Source: Adiantum capillus-veneris (Eukaryota > Streptophyta > Polypodiopsida > Polypodiales > Pteridaceae). From it: a stretch of 64,000 nt of DNA. Under the pieces are notes generated by a model. It had not been told where the DNA came from, did no database searches, and saw only the letters and a list, made by a program, of their open reading frames with translations. Positions 47,403-58,497 of the stretch are shown here, piece by piece. Location: assembly GCA_014529385.2 (NCBI GenBank), contig CM043953.1, positions 85,836,342 through 85,900,341 on the forward strand. The letters run 5' to 3'. Each line of letters starts with the position of its first letter. Position 1 is the first letter of the stretch. The position numbers and the translations under genes were made by a program.

Positions 47403-49588
47403 CTATATTGAATCAGTTGAGTTGTTATTTAAGTCTAAGTGTTGTGGTTCTCCTTGTAATTCAACCTCCAGAACTACTATCAAATTCTCTTCTATTTTGT
47501 CTACAGTGCATTGAGATACACCAGCATTGAAATCTTCTTCATCTTCGTTTTGACAATCATACAACCAGGTTGGCATTTCCTCCTCATAGTCAGCACTTTC
47601 GATGTGATTCAGTATCTTTTTGTTGCAATACATATACACTAATTTCTCTGCTCTATCTTCTAATAGTCTGTTGCGAATAGTGTTGTGAACATACTTGTAC
47701 ATACTCCAGTTTCTCTAGTTTCTCTCTGAACTTGAATTTGCTGCACATTGTGCGAGAACTTTCATTGCAAGGAGACGTAAGGTAGAGTAATGCTCTCCAC
47801 CATTCATCATCCACCACTTCCATGCATATTGCTCTTTTGCCACTACCTGTACAAAATTATTTGCAAAAGGACCTTCTTTTAACCTAAATGTACTCATTTC
47901 TTTGATGCAATCAATTCGGTCTTGAACATTGGAGTAGAACGTGTTGACCACGTGATAGAAATTGCCTACCACCTCTGTATTGGACATCAGATCTAAATTC
48001 CAATACTCTAGGTCGAGCATGTAAGCCACACTATGGAGTGGACTATGAGCGCTCTTCCACCTTGCATGAAAATACTTAGCTAAAGTTTTCCGTTGTTTGC
48101 CAAAGAATGGTAATCGCCACTCCGTCTTCAATACAGACTCTTTCAGCTCTTCAAGATTTTCAAGACTCTAATGGACTGACCACCATGTCATCCACACTTT
48201 GCCCAAGATTGGCGCCCTTTGATCAAGATTGAGGATCGTGAACAGAACGGGCATCATTACATGGTATGCATCTATTACACTCCTCCACCAAGCAACCTTC
48301 TTTACATTGCCACGTAGACATGTAATTTTATCTTTCACTGTTTCTTTCTGCTCAAGCTGCCATTCATCAAAGGCCGCGCAAATGAATGTGTCAATCACAG
48401 CACATTTATTACGAATAAGTGATTCCAAGATGAACCGAGTTTCAGCAGGAAGTTTTAGCATCATTGACATGTGCATCCTATACAATCGAGCATTCTTTGT
48501 CATTTCAAGATAAATTTCACAACCTGATGTGCTGTATCAATTATTTTGGCAAACCATGTGGTTTCTTCGCTAGTGTACCAATCTTTCAGCACAAGCTCAA
48601 GCTGTGCGTATTACAACCATTGGCAAAAATGTGTGGAAAGCACTTCTTTATTAATTTATTGGCATTTTTACAATTCTTTGCGTTGTCCATGACAACTTGA
48701 ACGACATGTTAGCACCAATTTCTTTAATTATATTAATCAAGACCTCAGAAATGTATTTTCCACTTTTAATTGCACCAGAACTATCAATCGTCTTTATAAA
48801 CGTTTCTCCCCTTAGTCAAACCACTATTACATTAATCAACGGTCTTATCTAAACATTTGACTAGTCATCACTCACAATCGTACATCCTGAAAGCAAAATA
48901 TTCCCAAGTATTATTTTGCCAACACGCTCTTTGACTTCGATGTAATATTTGTCCAAGAAAACATTTCTTATCGTGTGATAAGAAGGAGCTGAAAATCCTG
49001 GACCAAACTCACCGATTTTCTTCCAAGCAGCCTTCCAATGATTGCTGTCTACCATGACCAAAGCACTTCCAGTAAAGAATATTGCTTTGGTGAGTGTTGT
49101 TTGTGCTTCTTCTAGAGACTGCACTCGAAAGCTTTGATGTAATGATTTTTGATGCAACTGACAAAGTCCACCTTCATTGTGACGTTTATAAGAAACACTG
49201 CCTAGAATTTCCTCTCTTTGCGCAGGTTATTCTCCAAGGTTAGTTGGCGTCACTACAGGATCTGTGGAGTTAATATTTGGCTCTGGGAACTCTTGACTCG
49301 AAGGCACAGAGCTATATATATGTTGTCTCTTGCCACCCTTTTTGGCGAGCTCTGAACTCTCAAATGCTTTGCGTGCCTGAGAATGTTCACATTTCTTACA
49401 ATTGTTTTTAGTGCTACCCAAAAATGATTCCTAATTTGTGGTGCACCGCCAAATTTTGTTCTGTGATAAAATTTACATTGCCACTCCATATATCGGCCGC
49501 ATATGTTGTGACCATAATCCCACTCTTTGCCAGGAGCTTTTTTATTGTTTGGCTTCTTCGTACCACTTGTGCCCACATTTTGCTCCAT
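47403..49588 (-). pseudogene. hAT-family transposase, broken
   Basis: Minus-strand pieces give, in order: a BED-type zinc finger (49588-49253, WDYGHNICGRYMEWQC then a His-containing helix); a DUF659-like core (49157-48861, FFTGSALVMVDSNHW, GCTIVSDD; then FIKTIDSSGAIKSGKYI); a VVQVVMDNAKNCK motif and HIFANGCNTHSLSL around 48600-48700 in another frame; and the hATC dimerisation end (48131-47403, WWMMNGGEHYSTLRLLAMKVLAQ, SSSERN, YKYVHNTIRNRL). These are the landmarks of plant hAT transposases. A ten-base duplication (agagaaact) at about 47703-47722 creates the TAG between SSSERN and RNWS, and several frameshifts occur. No hAT inverted ends or 8-bp duplication were identified. Confidence 0.85.
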
Positions 49589-49599
49589 TGCTTTTAAAT

Positions 49600-50539
49600 T
49601 ATAACTGAAGAGAAAAGAACATGTTCAGTTTTGAAAACATTTTTATTTATTTTCACTATATACTATAATTTAAAAACCATTCAATATGAAAGTAACCATG
49701 ATGCACAATATGAGATTTTCAATTCACGCTAGTAAATCCACATATCGATCATCTATATTGTGAGCAACCATACACATTGCATTCTATACATGGCATAATA
49801 ATCATAACAATGCTATGAATCTCTCTATGCAATTATTATTATAATGACTATTTATATGTCCACTTTGATTTGAAAACAATAAGACACATCTAATTTCATT
49901 TGCTACAAAAGAACAAACGAAAGCAATAAAATAAATGATAGGTCATTTCATGCACTAATAATTTATCGTAATACATAATGTACCCTTCGTATAAACCAAT
50001 TCATGAACTAACGCAAATAAATCTTCAATATAATCACTCAATTAGGGACTACTTGTACCCAGTGAAGGATTGTAGCCACCCATGCAACCAATTCAATATA
50101 TAAAAGCTATTTTAAATCAATCAAGGATTATAGCTCTTATATTGTAAATCAACTCAAATGCAAAACATCAAGGATCTTTATATGCCCGGTACACTAGTAA
50201 AGGACATCCGACCCTTGACTATCAACTTGTCATTTACATATGCTCATCTTCTAAAACCAATTACAGCCCTCGTTTGGACCAATGGCTTCTTCACAATGAG
50301 CATGATTCTCCAAGTTTTTTGTTGTTTTGGTTTCGTACCTTTATGTCGGTAAACGAATTAAATTTTTTTAGAAGTGGTTACCGAATTAAGAATCACGTTC
50401 GGCCCAAAAAAAGGACATGTGAATCTGTAACCTTAGGTCAATTGACAAGGAGATGACAATACCCGGCACTCAGATACACTCCCCAAGGATTTGCCTAGCT
50501 AAAAGACCGGGGTTAGCACACTATTTACTATACATAATT
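49600..50539. other. AT-rich spacer
   Basis: No gene seen. It leads into the right GC-rich hairpin block. Confidence 0.3.
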
Positions 50540-50640
50540 ACTCCCACCGGGCTTTTTCATTTTCCCGGTGGTCCCGTCGGGCTAATGCATATACCCGGCC
50601 GGCCCGCCGAGAAAATGAAAAAGCCCGGTAGGCACCGTAA
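50540..50640. repeat. GC-rich hairpin block, right
   Basis: ccgggctttttcattttc (starting about 50548) pairs perfectly with gaaaatgaaaaagcccgg (ending about 50630), enclosing tggtcccgtcgggc and cccggccggcccgcc, which can fold further. It is similar in design and partly in sequence to the block at 44180-44280. Confidence 0.8.
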
Positions 50641-50708
50641 GAAAAATGAAAAAACCCGGAGGTCTAACCGGATCTTTAGGTTTTTGCAGGTCAAAATCAA
50701 AGTCACGT

Positions 50709-51843
50709 TGTGAGCGGGATGGAAACACACGCAATGCCTCTATAAGGATCTGACATACACTCTTGGGATGATACACACACACTCTATGGGGCACCACTTG
50801 GCTTACGCAACCCACCTAGCCGAGACAGGGAACACACAAATAGAGTGAGAGGAGAGAGACTGCCCACTTACCCACTCCACACAGAAAGACACACACACAC
50901 ACACATACCCAAAAAACTCAGCTCAAAAGAGGAGAATTTTTTATGTTTAATTACAATTGAGCTTGGGTCAACACCAATGGGACAAATAGCTTACACAATA
51001 TGGGTAAAATATGCCAGATACAATCACAAATTGGAGTAGAAGTTTCGCTCATTAGGAGAAACTTACACAGCCAAAACAGCAAAAAAACAGTGATAAATTG
51101 GGCAAAATGGATAGGGCCATCACGTCAGGAACGGCCCAAAACCCCAGTCTACAACGTCAAAGTGCTCAAATCCAACCTCAGATGAGCAGTTTATGGCCAA
51201 AACAGGCTCCAAAACAGCAAAAACACAGTTGCGGCTGTTCCTCCTCTTCTCTCCACATTTTTTCAGGTTTTTCAGTTCCCACACTTAGCTTTATTACTTG
51301 GGCACCCTTGGCCTTTTAGTTGACCTCAAACGGACCCGGAACAGGCCAAAAAGTGGCCTCGCAGTGCATAGTTGTCACCCTTTTTGCATCATCCGCACAC
51401 CTCGTACTCAGCTTTTTCCAATAATGCATCCCGCAACCACGTGAAGTGGACCCCAAAATATGGTCCTCATGATGACCTTTCTGCATAATTATCACAAGAA
51501 AAAACCCACGTTGTGTCCGTACTTATCCACGTGCAAATATTGACCCCATTCGACCTCCTGACGCCACTAGATGCCATCTGACGCACCTACTTACCTCATG
51601 TCGTTGGCCTGCAGATAGCTTCCTCGAGAATTTTTATGTGCTACCAGATCCTCCTTATTATAGAATAAACACTGTGGTACTGGTAATAGTGAAAATCGAT
51701 ACACTATGTACATGATGTCCTACCTGTACACATGTGGGCCCCACGTAACCACCTGGCTATGGAAAATGGGAAATTATTTATTCGATGCACCATGCATGGA
51801 TATGTACATATGAACAATCCCTTGTTCCAAAAAACTTCTGACA
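50709..51843 (-). mobile_element. Element A 3' LTR
   Basis: 1135 bp, plus-strand TGTGAGCGGG...CTTCTGACA, homologous to the two LTRs of element B but clearly more diverged. The PPT region to its right (ttttcccatcccctagcc, minus-strand ggctaggggatgggaaaa) is also shared with element B. Confidence 0.9.
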
Positions 51844-51871
51844 TAATTTTCCCATCCCCTAGCCAGCTAGA

Positions 51872-52997
51872 TCATTCATGATCAACAGCAGCAAAAAGAG
51901 ATATGAGACTTGCCGCGTCACAGGTCTCCTCATCTCTCACAGACATTACTTGTTCTGCAAACAGCTCATCTTGCTCCACCATTATTAACCTGGCATGATA
52001 CAGTTTTAGACGCAGTCCATTTACCATTGACTTATATAGGATTCCATCCAGGATAGCCAGCTGATATGTACCATTCGAAAAACACTCCACTACCTTGAAA
52101 GGGCCTTCCCACTTAACTTGAAACTTCTTTTGGAAGGTGTTGTCCAGCTTACTGTTGTAGCGCAAAACCAAGTCATGCTTCTTGATACCCTTACTTTTGA
52201 CCTTTTCATTTATCTTTGCCAAAGCCCTATCTTGCATCTGGCCATAATGTTCGAATGCACTCATCCTATCCAGCTGAACCTCTTGTAACTGTAAGAGCCT
52301 CTCTTTGAATGCATCACTAGGCGGCCCAAGGAACTTCTCTAGCATTGTTACTGCAGGCAGCTCTACGTCCACAGGCAATTGTGCTTCCTTTCCATATACC
52401 AAGTGAAATGGAGTAAACCCTGTACCTGTCTTCACTGAATTACGGTAAGCCCATAATGCACTAGGCAATTCCAAATCCCAATTCTTTCCTTGGTGCTCTG
52501 TCACTTTCGAAAGAATCTGCACAGACTCACCATTGAACCTTTCATTTAAGCCATTACACTGTGGGTAATAAGGAGTGGTATGCTGGTGCCTAATCTTCAT
52601 CTTCGCGCATAAAAAATCTAGCAGTTTAGCTCTAAATCCTGGCCCCTTATCTGAAAGTAGCTATAGTGGCACCCCAAACTTGCAACATATTTCATCGTAC
52701 ACAAATTTTGCCACATCCTTTGCAGTGATCTGTTTTATTGCTATAGCCTCTGCCCATCTACAGAGATAGTCTACTGTAGTCAAAATATAGCTTTTGCCCC
52801 CTGCTTGTGATAGGTAACGGGCCTATTGCATCAATTCCCCACTTTTCAAACACATCAAATGCCATAATGGTTTTTCGTAGCTCTGGCTTCAACACTCTCT
52901 TCCCAAATGCTTGACACCTATTGCAAGACCTACACCAATAGTGAACATCCTTGTGCAAACTAGGCCATACATATCCTTCTTGCAAGATCTTATGCAA
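51872..52997 (-). pseudogene. Element A integrase
   Basis: The zinc-finger half (52997-52758: GYVWPSLHKDVHYW, CRSCNRCQ) leads to the core start KWGIDAIGPLP with the first catalytic Asp. The frame is then broken between 52758 and 52600, where the second Asp would lie. The last open part (52600-51872) has TPYYPQCNGLNERFNGESVQ with the catalytic Glu and a GPY/F-like tail (KKFQVKWEGPFKVVECFSNGTYQL). It ends beside the PPT. The missing open middle means this copy is inactive. Confidence 0.85.
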
Positions 52998-53005
52998 GGT
53001 GATCT

Positions 53006-53914
53006 TTAGAGCAAAATGGCCGACACATGCACCTTCATGATCTCTTCCAACACTCTATAAAGCTCCTCCCGCCAAGGTATATGTCTCAACATGAGATCAG
53101 CCCCTTTCATATATAACACATCACCAATCAATTTGTACTTGGATGCTCTACGCACAAAACCATACCTCTTAGACTTTTGAATGTCCTTTGGAATGATTCC
53201 TGTTAGCAAAAACTCCTCTTCTTGAGCCAAACTTTCCCGGCCATGAAAAAGAGGTAATTTGGTCCTCAACACAAATAGCTCCTCAATCATGCTTTGAGCT
53301 GCTTCATGTGCCTCTCCATTAAGAGAACGTTCAATGTGTCTGATGCTCCATGCTTTAAAAATTTTTAATAGGCCTTTACTTCTGAAGCACATTTCCTTCA
53401 ATGAGGTGTTCTTGCTCTTCCACACACCCAGCACTTGCTTCACAACTAACAAGGAATCACCTTTTATGCTCAACCTTCTAATCCCATGCTTCAAAAAAAT
53501 GTGTAATCCAACCTCCAAAGTTGCATATCCAGCCTCATTGTTACTATGTGCATCCAATTTGAACCCTCTCTTACATACTAGCTTCCCCTTTAGATCATAA
53601 AGTGTTATACCCCCTAAAGCCGCATCATGGCTCTTTCTGTATGAGCCATCAAAGAACAAAACATGTGCATTGCTGATCTGTGGCACTTCTTCAACTACCC
53701 TTCTCACCACCTCTTCCTTAACAAGAAGGGGATTCTCCTTGTAGGTCAACAAATCGGCTAGGGTAGCCCTTATACTGTCTTCCACTAAAAAAGAGAACTC
53801 AAACTCTTGCAACTCAATTACCCATTTCTTGACCACATTTGACATGTTAGTGCCATTGATTAATTGTGTCAAAAAGGCACAACTCGTCAAGAAAACAAAA
53901 GGTCGTGGTAGCAA
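53006..53914 (-). CDS. Element A archaeal-type RNase H and IN N-terminal region
   Basis: An open stretch of 302 codons in the same frame as the RT. It begins with the end of the first RNase H/connection (KKWVIELQEFEFSF), then the second RNase H: VLFFDGSYRKSHDAALGG, NNEAGYATLEVGL, LSIKGDSLLVVKQVLG. The fourth acidic position reads NGEAHEAA instead of NxxAD. It continues through the tether toward the integrase (YKLIGDVLYMKGADLMLRHI). Acquisition of this second RNase H defines Tat-type elements. Part of a polyprotein, so the first Met is not a real start. Confidence 0.85.
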   Translation of the reverse strand: MLPRPFVFLTSCAFLTQLINGTNMSNVVKKWVIELQEFEFSFLVEDSIRATLADLLTYKENPLLVKEEVVRRVVEEVPQISNAHVLFFDGSYRKSHDAALGGITLYDLKGKLVCKRGFKLDAHSNNEAGYATLEVGLHIFLKHGIRRLSIKGDSLLVVKQVLGVWKSKNTSLKEMCFRSKGLLKIFKAWSIRHIERSLNGEAHEAAQSMIEELFVLRTKLPLFHGRESLAQEEEFLLTGIIPKDIQKSKRYGFVRRASKYKLIGDVLYMKGADLMLRHIPWREELYRVLEEIMKVHVSAILL

Positions 53915-53926
53915 GTGATGACGAAA

Positions 53927-54208
53927 TCATCGACAAGCAAATATTACACTGGCCATCACTAGCTCTACTTCTGAGAACTTTCTCTCTACTACCAACTTCA
54001 CTCGGCTTGCACAATACACTGGCCTCATATAATGGCTGCCCTTCCCCTTTTGCAATAGCATGGCTCCAATGGCATCATCCCCTACTGATAGATTTACATA
54101 AAACACTTGCTCCCAATCAGGAGCCTGCATGGCTGACAACCCCCCTAACACCTCTTGAAACACTTCTTCACACTTGTCATCCCATTGCAATGGATCATGC
54201 TTTTCCAC
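53927..54208 (-). CDS. Element A first RNase H (degenerate)
   Basis: WDDKCEEVFQEVLGGLSAMQ and FYVNLSVGDDAIGAMLLQ correspond to the RNase H that follows RT. The normal leading Asp is Asn, the common state where a second RNase H has taken over. Single stops separate it from RT and from the next segment in the same frame. Confidence 0.8.
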   Translation of the reverse strand: MEKHDPLQWDDKCEEVFQEVLGGLSAMQAPDWEQVFYVNLSVGDDAIGAMLLQKGKGSHYMRPVYCASRVKLVVERKFSEVELVMASVIFACR

Positions 54209-54229
54209 TTGTTGTAATGGATAAAGGAG

Positions 54230-55339
54230 CTATGAAGACAATGGGATAAACCGTGCCGTGTACTTCACTTTGTGTATAAAGTTTGCCAATTGCTTCGTAC
54301 TCGTAGGTGATGGAAGAAGAATAATAGACTTAACCTTGTCTGGATCAGCCTCAATGCCATTTTCTAACACCATAGGGCCCAATAACTTCACCTTGGCTGT
54401 GCTAGATGACATTTCTTTGGATTTAGTTGTGAGGACTCCACATTCATCATATCGAGCCAATACCATCTGCAACTTCTCATGGTGTTCAGCCCTACTGCTG
54501 TAGACACAGAAGTCGTCCATAAAAGCTTTAACACAACTATCAATGAATGGTTCCAATACCCAATTTTCTCTCTCTTGATAGAAAGATGGTCCATTTGACA
54601 ACCCAAATGGCAATACCATGTAGCAATAGCACGCCCATGGCGTTATAAAAGTTGTCTTTGTTCGGTCTTTAAGAGAAATCCTCAATTGAAAATAGCCTAA
54701 AAAACCATCACACACACTATACCTCTCATAACCTGCCACCACTGAATCCAAGATTTGATCAATGAATGGAAGAGGATATGGGTTCTTCTTAGAGGCTACA
54801 TTTAAGGGTTTAAAATCTACACAAGTCCTCCACTTCCCATCCTTCTTTGGACTCACTACTACTGGACTCACCCATTCTATGGTCTCCACTGGGACTATGA
54901 ACCTTGCCTTTAATAACTTGTCCACCTCTTCCCTCAAGGCTTCCATTTGCTCTTGACCCATCCTTCTTAGCCTTTGCCACACTAGCTTAGCACCTTCTTT
55001 CAGCTCTATATGCATCTCTTTTCCCTTGAACCCTCTGATCTCTTCATATGAAGTAATGAAAAAATCAGAAAAACTAGCCAGCATGTGAAAATACATCTCC
55101 TTCTCCATAGCTGAGTGGTCTCCACTGATCATTTGTGTCATCAATTCCTGCTTGTTTGACAATTCAACCTTGGTTTGCATCAGCCCTTCAATCACTTCAT
55201 AAGGCCCTTCACTTTCATCTTCAACTTCATTCACAAATGCAACTAAACCAGACTCCTGGATTTCTTTGTCCGTCAAAATAAATTCAACATCAACATCCTC
55301 ATCACTGCTGGTAGTACTATCACTGTCCTTGTCGGACAC
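54230..55339 (-). CDS. Element A reverse transcriptase
   Basis: A long open stretch with the ordered RT motifs: LLKARFIVPVETIEWVSPVV, KKDGKWRTCVDFKPLN, NPYPLPFIDQILD, YSVCDGFLGYFQL, LPFGLSNGPSFYQ and the catalytic KAFMDDFCVYS (the YxDD box is FMDD). It then runs through LLGPMVLENGIEADPDKVKSI in the thumb/connection. The N-terminal 90 residues are acidic linker from the protease. It copies element RNA into DNA inside Gag particles. It ends at a stop just before the first RNase H. Confidence 0.92.
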   Translation of the reverse strand: MSDKDSDSTTSSDEDVDVEFILTDKEIQESGLVAFVNEVEDESEGPYEVIEGLMQTKVELSNKQELMTQMISGDHSAMEKEMYFHMLASFSDFFITSYEEIRGFKGKEMHIELKEGAKLVWQRLRRMGQEQMEALREEVDKLLKARFIVPVETIEWVSPVVVSPKKDGKWRTCVDFKPLNVASKKNPYPLPFIDQILDSVVAGYERYSVCDGFLGYFQLRISLKDRTKTTFITPWACYCYMVLPFGLSNGPSFYQERENWVLEPFIDSCVKAFMDDFCVYSSRAEHHEKLQMVLARYDECGVLTTKSKEMSSSTAKVKLLGPMVLENGIEADPDKVKSIILLPSPTSTKQLANFIHKVKYTARFIPLSS

Positions 55340-55854
55340 TTGGAATAGTCTTCATCACTAGACTCATCCTCATCGTTATAAAGCTCTTCCAATCGTTTCC
55401 TTGTGTCCATATTATAAAGCTTCTTGGCACCCGTCTTTCCATAGAGGCTAATTGTACGACGTCTCCAATCTTGAACAACTCTCACTGCACGTAACCATGG
55501 TCTTCCCAAAATAATAGGATATGCTCCCAACCCCGCTGGCATCACATGAAAATCAACCACCACCTTTGCATCATACGCCTCCACTTCTAAGCTCTTTACA
55601 ACACCCAAACATTTTACCTTCTGATGGTTTGCCAATCTGATCCAAAAACGTGACGCCCCACTCACTGTAAGACCCATCTTCTCAACACATGAGTGTGTTA
55701 TGACACATATTTGGCCTCCGCCATCAACATAACCTTGTCCTAGATTTTTTCTTTTGTGCCACACATCTACTATTGGAAAAATGTCTGAAAACTCATCCAT
55801 TGCCAACACCTTTACTGAACCTCTCTCTGGTTCTTTCTCCATTGGGTTAACCAT
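55273..55854 (-). CDS. Element A aspartic protease
   Basis: YVDGGGQICVITHSC carries the active-site Asp in a DGG form seen in Tat-type proteases (D-G-G in place of D-T/S-G). PIILGRPWLRAV is the second conserved block. It overlaps the RT frame by about 66 bp in a different frame, so a frameshift, either programmed or mutational, would be needed to join them. It would cleave the Gag-Pol polyprotein. Confidence 0.85.
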   Translation of the reverse strand: MVNPMEKEPERGSVKVLAMDEFSDIFPIVDVWHKRKNLGQGYVDGGGQICVITHSCVEKMGLTVSGASRFWIRLANHQKVKCLGVVKSLEVEAYDAKVVVDFHVMPAGLGAYPIILGRPWLRAVRVVQDWRRRTISLYGKTGAKKLYNMDTRKRLEELYNDEDESSDEDYSKCPTRTVIVLPAVMRMLMLNLF

Positions 55855-55866
55855 CCTTTTCCACTG

Positions 55867-56768
55867 TCAGTTTAGCTTAGGCACCATTGCTATAAGTTGC
55901 CCAAAAGTAACATCTGCCTTCCTACTTGTCAGATCCTCCTTCAAGTCATAGCTTAATTGCTCATCCCCTAGTGGAAAATCTGAAACATGAAACTTGCGAC
56001 GAGCCCTCGTTTTCCTCTTGGCCTTGACGTCCTTGCCTTCATGGCTCTTTCCCTTGTTCTTACTAGGACCTGGGGCACTTCTTCCTTCCTTTTCCTCTGT
56101 GGTCCTCTTCCCAATAGGCATCACTAACGTATCCTCTAGCTTTGATGCCTTCTCCAAGGTGACTACACTTATCACTTTTGTCTTTCCCTTTTCCTCCTGG
56201 GTTTATCCACTGGTTCCTTCCTCTCCCTTAATTTCAATGCCATAATCATTTGACCTAGTCAGCACCTGTCTTGGCAATGGGTACATGTCTCCACCCATCC
56301 TTGGTGGCTTATCACATTGCGGGCTGATGTGGCCCAACTCTCCACAATTATAACACGTCAGCGTCTGCCTCCAGAACCTACCATTACATTGTCCAACACC
56401 ATTCTTGGGTCTTTGTTCACCTCCTGGCTGATTTCCAAACCTCGATTATTTCCCACTTGACCTAGCATGTTTAGGCTAAGATTCTTCATTAAATCTACCA
56501 CTTTCCTCATGTCTTACCTTAGCCCATCATCTTGCACTGTTGTAGTGACCATTGCTGGCTTGCGACCTTGTAAAAAGTCCATAGGCTAAAATTCAGACCT
56601 CATGGGCAAAGACTCTACTCCTAGCTGGCTCATTTTCCTCAGCTTCCACTCTTTGTTCCTTGCCACCTCCAATGCATCTTCATATGTCCTAGGCTTCTTT
56701 AACTCCACTCTCCAATGTTGGTGCAACCAATGTTGGTAGAGGCTAGCACGTGGTCTATGCCAGGCCAA
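55867..56768 (-). pseudogene. Element A Gag remnant with zinc knuckle
   Basis: From high to low coordinate: ELKKPRTYEDALEVARNKEWKLRKM (end of the Gag capsid region, similar to element B), a stop-broken stretch, a CCHC knuckle CYNCGELGHISPQC at about 56310-56370, then a basic linker (KRKTRARRKFHVSDFPLG). The sequence is truncated at about 56770. Most of the capsid, the leader and the 5' LTR are missing. Confidence 0.8.
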
Positions 56769-56799
56769 GGGTGCAATTGAGTGCAGTGCAGAAGGCTAG

Positions 56800-57308
56800 G
56801 GCAGGTGCCAAGGCCCTAGGCAGCCAAAGGATAGCGGGAAAGTATTCCTGATGTGATTTTTAGGCCAAAAGTGCAATGGAATGGTCCATATTGGATGGAA
56901 AATTGAGGTGTCCGAAATGCCAAGTCAGTCTCCTAGAATGTAGTGCTCAGTGTTCTCTAGAGGCCGGTCCAGATGGCTTGTCAAACAGAGCCCCGGTGCT
57001 CAAGATATTGCAGTTTAATGAAAGAGTATGTTGTAGATCCCCGATGGACAGGGTAGTTGGGGACAGGTGGCCTGGGATGATGTCAGTACATATGTGTGTA
57101 GTGCTCGAGTTGAGGAGCATGCCGGTCTTCTCGGATTGGGAATCGGGGCTCTGGATGGCAAGATATGGTCACTTGAAAAATTTTCAGGGGCCGCGTCTGA
57201 GCTCATTTGACCGCAATGGGAAATACGCCGTCTCGCAGTTTTGCGGCCTCGCCAAGGTTCTCGATGATAGAGTGAGTCATGTGAAGCTAGCACAGATTGA
57301 CTGCACGT
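56800..57308 (+). other. Segment between elements A and B, with an unassigned ORF
   Basis: An open frame of 145 codons starts with ATG at 56876 (LDGKLRCPKCQVSL; several Cys). It is truncated by the LTR of element B at 57309. If element B is ignored, the frame stays open for about 25 codons beyond 62172. I do not recognise it, and it may be chance. Confidence 0.3.
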
Positions 57309-58447
57309 TGTGAGCGGGATGGAAACACACAGAACGCCTCTATAACGACCCAACACACACTCTTGGAATGATACACACACACACACTATGGGGCACCACT
57401 CGGCTTACACAACACACCTGGCCGAGACAGGGAACACACCTCTAGAGTGAGAGGAGAGAGACTATCCACTTGCCCACTCCACACAGACACACACACACAC
57501 ACACCCAAAAAACTCAGCTCAAAAGAGGAGAATTTCTGATGTTTAGATACAAATGATCTTGGGCCAACACCAATGGGGCAAACAACTCACACAATATGGG
57601 TAAAAGATACCAGATACAATCACAAACTGGAGTAGAAACTTCGCTCATAGGAGAAACTTACACAGAAAAACAGCAGGAAAAGAGTGAGGAATTTGGCAAA
57701 ATGGACAGCGCCATCACGTCCGTAATGGCCCAAAACCCCAGTCTACAATGTCAAAGTGCTCAAATCCGACCTCGAATGAGCAGTTTATGGCCAAAACAAG
57801 CTCCAAAAGCCCCAAAAACACACCTGCGGCTGTTCCTCCTCTCTTCTCCATGTTTTTTCTGGTCTTCTCTCTCTTTTTTCAGTTCCCACACTTAGCTTTA
57901 TTAGTTGGGCACCCGTGGCCTTTTAGATGACCTCAAACGGACCCCGAAGAGGCCAAAAACTAACCTCGCAGTGCATAGTTGTCACCTTGCTGCATCCATA
58001 CGCACACCTGGCACTCAGCTTCTTTCAATAATGCATCCCGCAACCACGTGAAGTGGCCCCAAAAAGTGGTCCTAATGATGACCTTTCTGCATAACTCTCA
58101 CAAGAAACACCCACGTTGTGTCCATATTCATCCACGTGCAAATATTGACCCCGTTCGGCTTCCTGATGCCACTAGATGCCATCTGACGCACCTGCTTACC
58201 TCATGTCTTCGGCCCGCGGATAGCTTCCTCGAGAAGTTTTACACGCTATAAACTCCTCATTATTGTAGAAAAACACAGTGGTACTGGTAATAGTGAAAAT
58301 CGATGCACTATGTACACCCTGTCCTACCTGTACACATGTGGGCCCCACGTAACCACCTAGCTCTGAAAAATGGGCAATTCTTTATTTGATGCACCATGCA
58401 TGTATATGTACATATGCCCAATCCCTTGCTCCAAAAAACTCCTGACA
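57309..58447 (-). mobile_element. Element B 3' LTR
   Basis: 1139 bp, plus-strand TGTGAGCGGG...CTCCTGACA, almost identical to 61034-62171. The outer flank is ACGT (57305-57308), matched by ACGT at 62172-62175, a likely 4-bp target duplication. A minus-strand PPT (ctagggggtgggcaaatta) adjoins at 58448-58466. Confidence 0.95.
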
Positions 58448-58497
58448 TAATTTGCCCACCCCCTAGCCTGCTAGAGCATTCATGCTTAACAGCAACA

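Noticed and set aside
51872-55854. Endogenous pararetrovirus
   Set aside because: RT and RNase H are joined by an integrase and bounded by an LTR with PPT, which is an LTR retrotransposon layout. No movement-protein sequence was seen.
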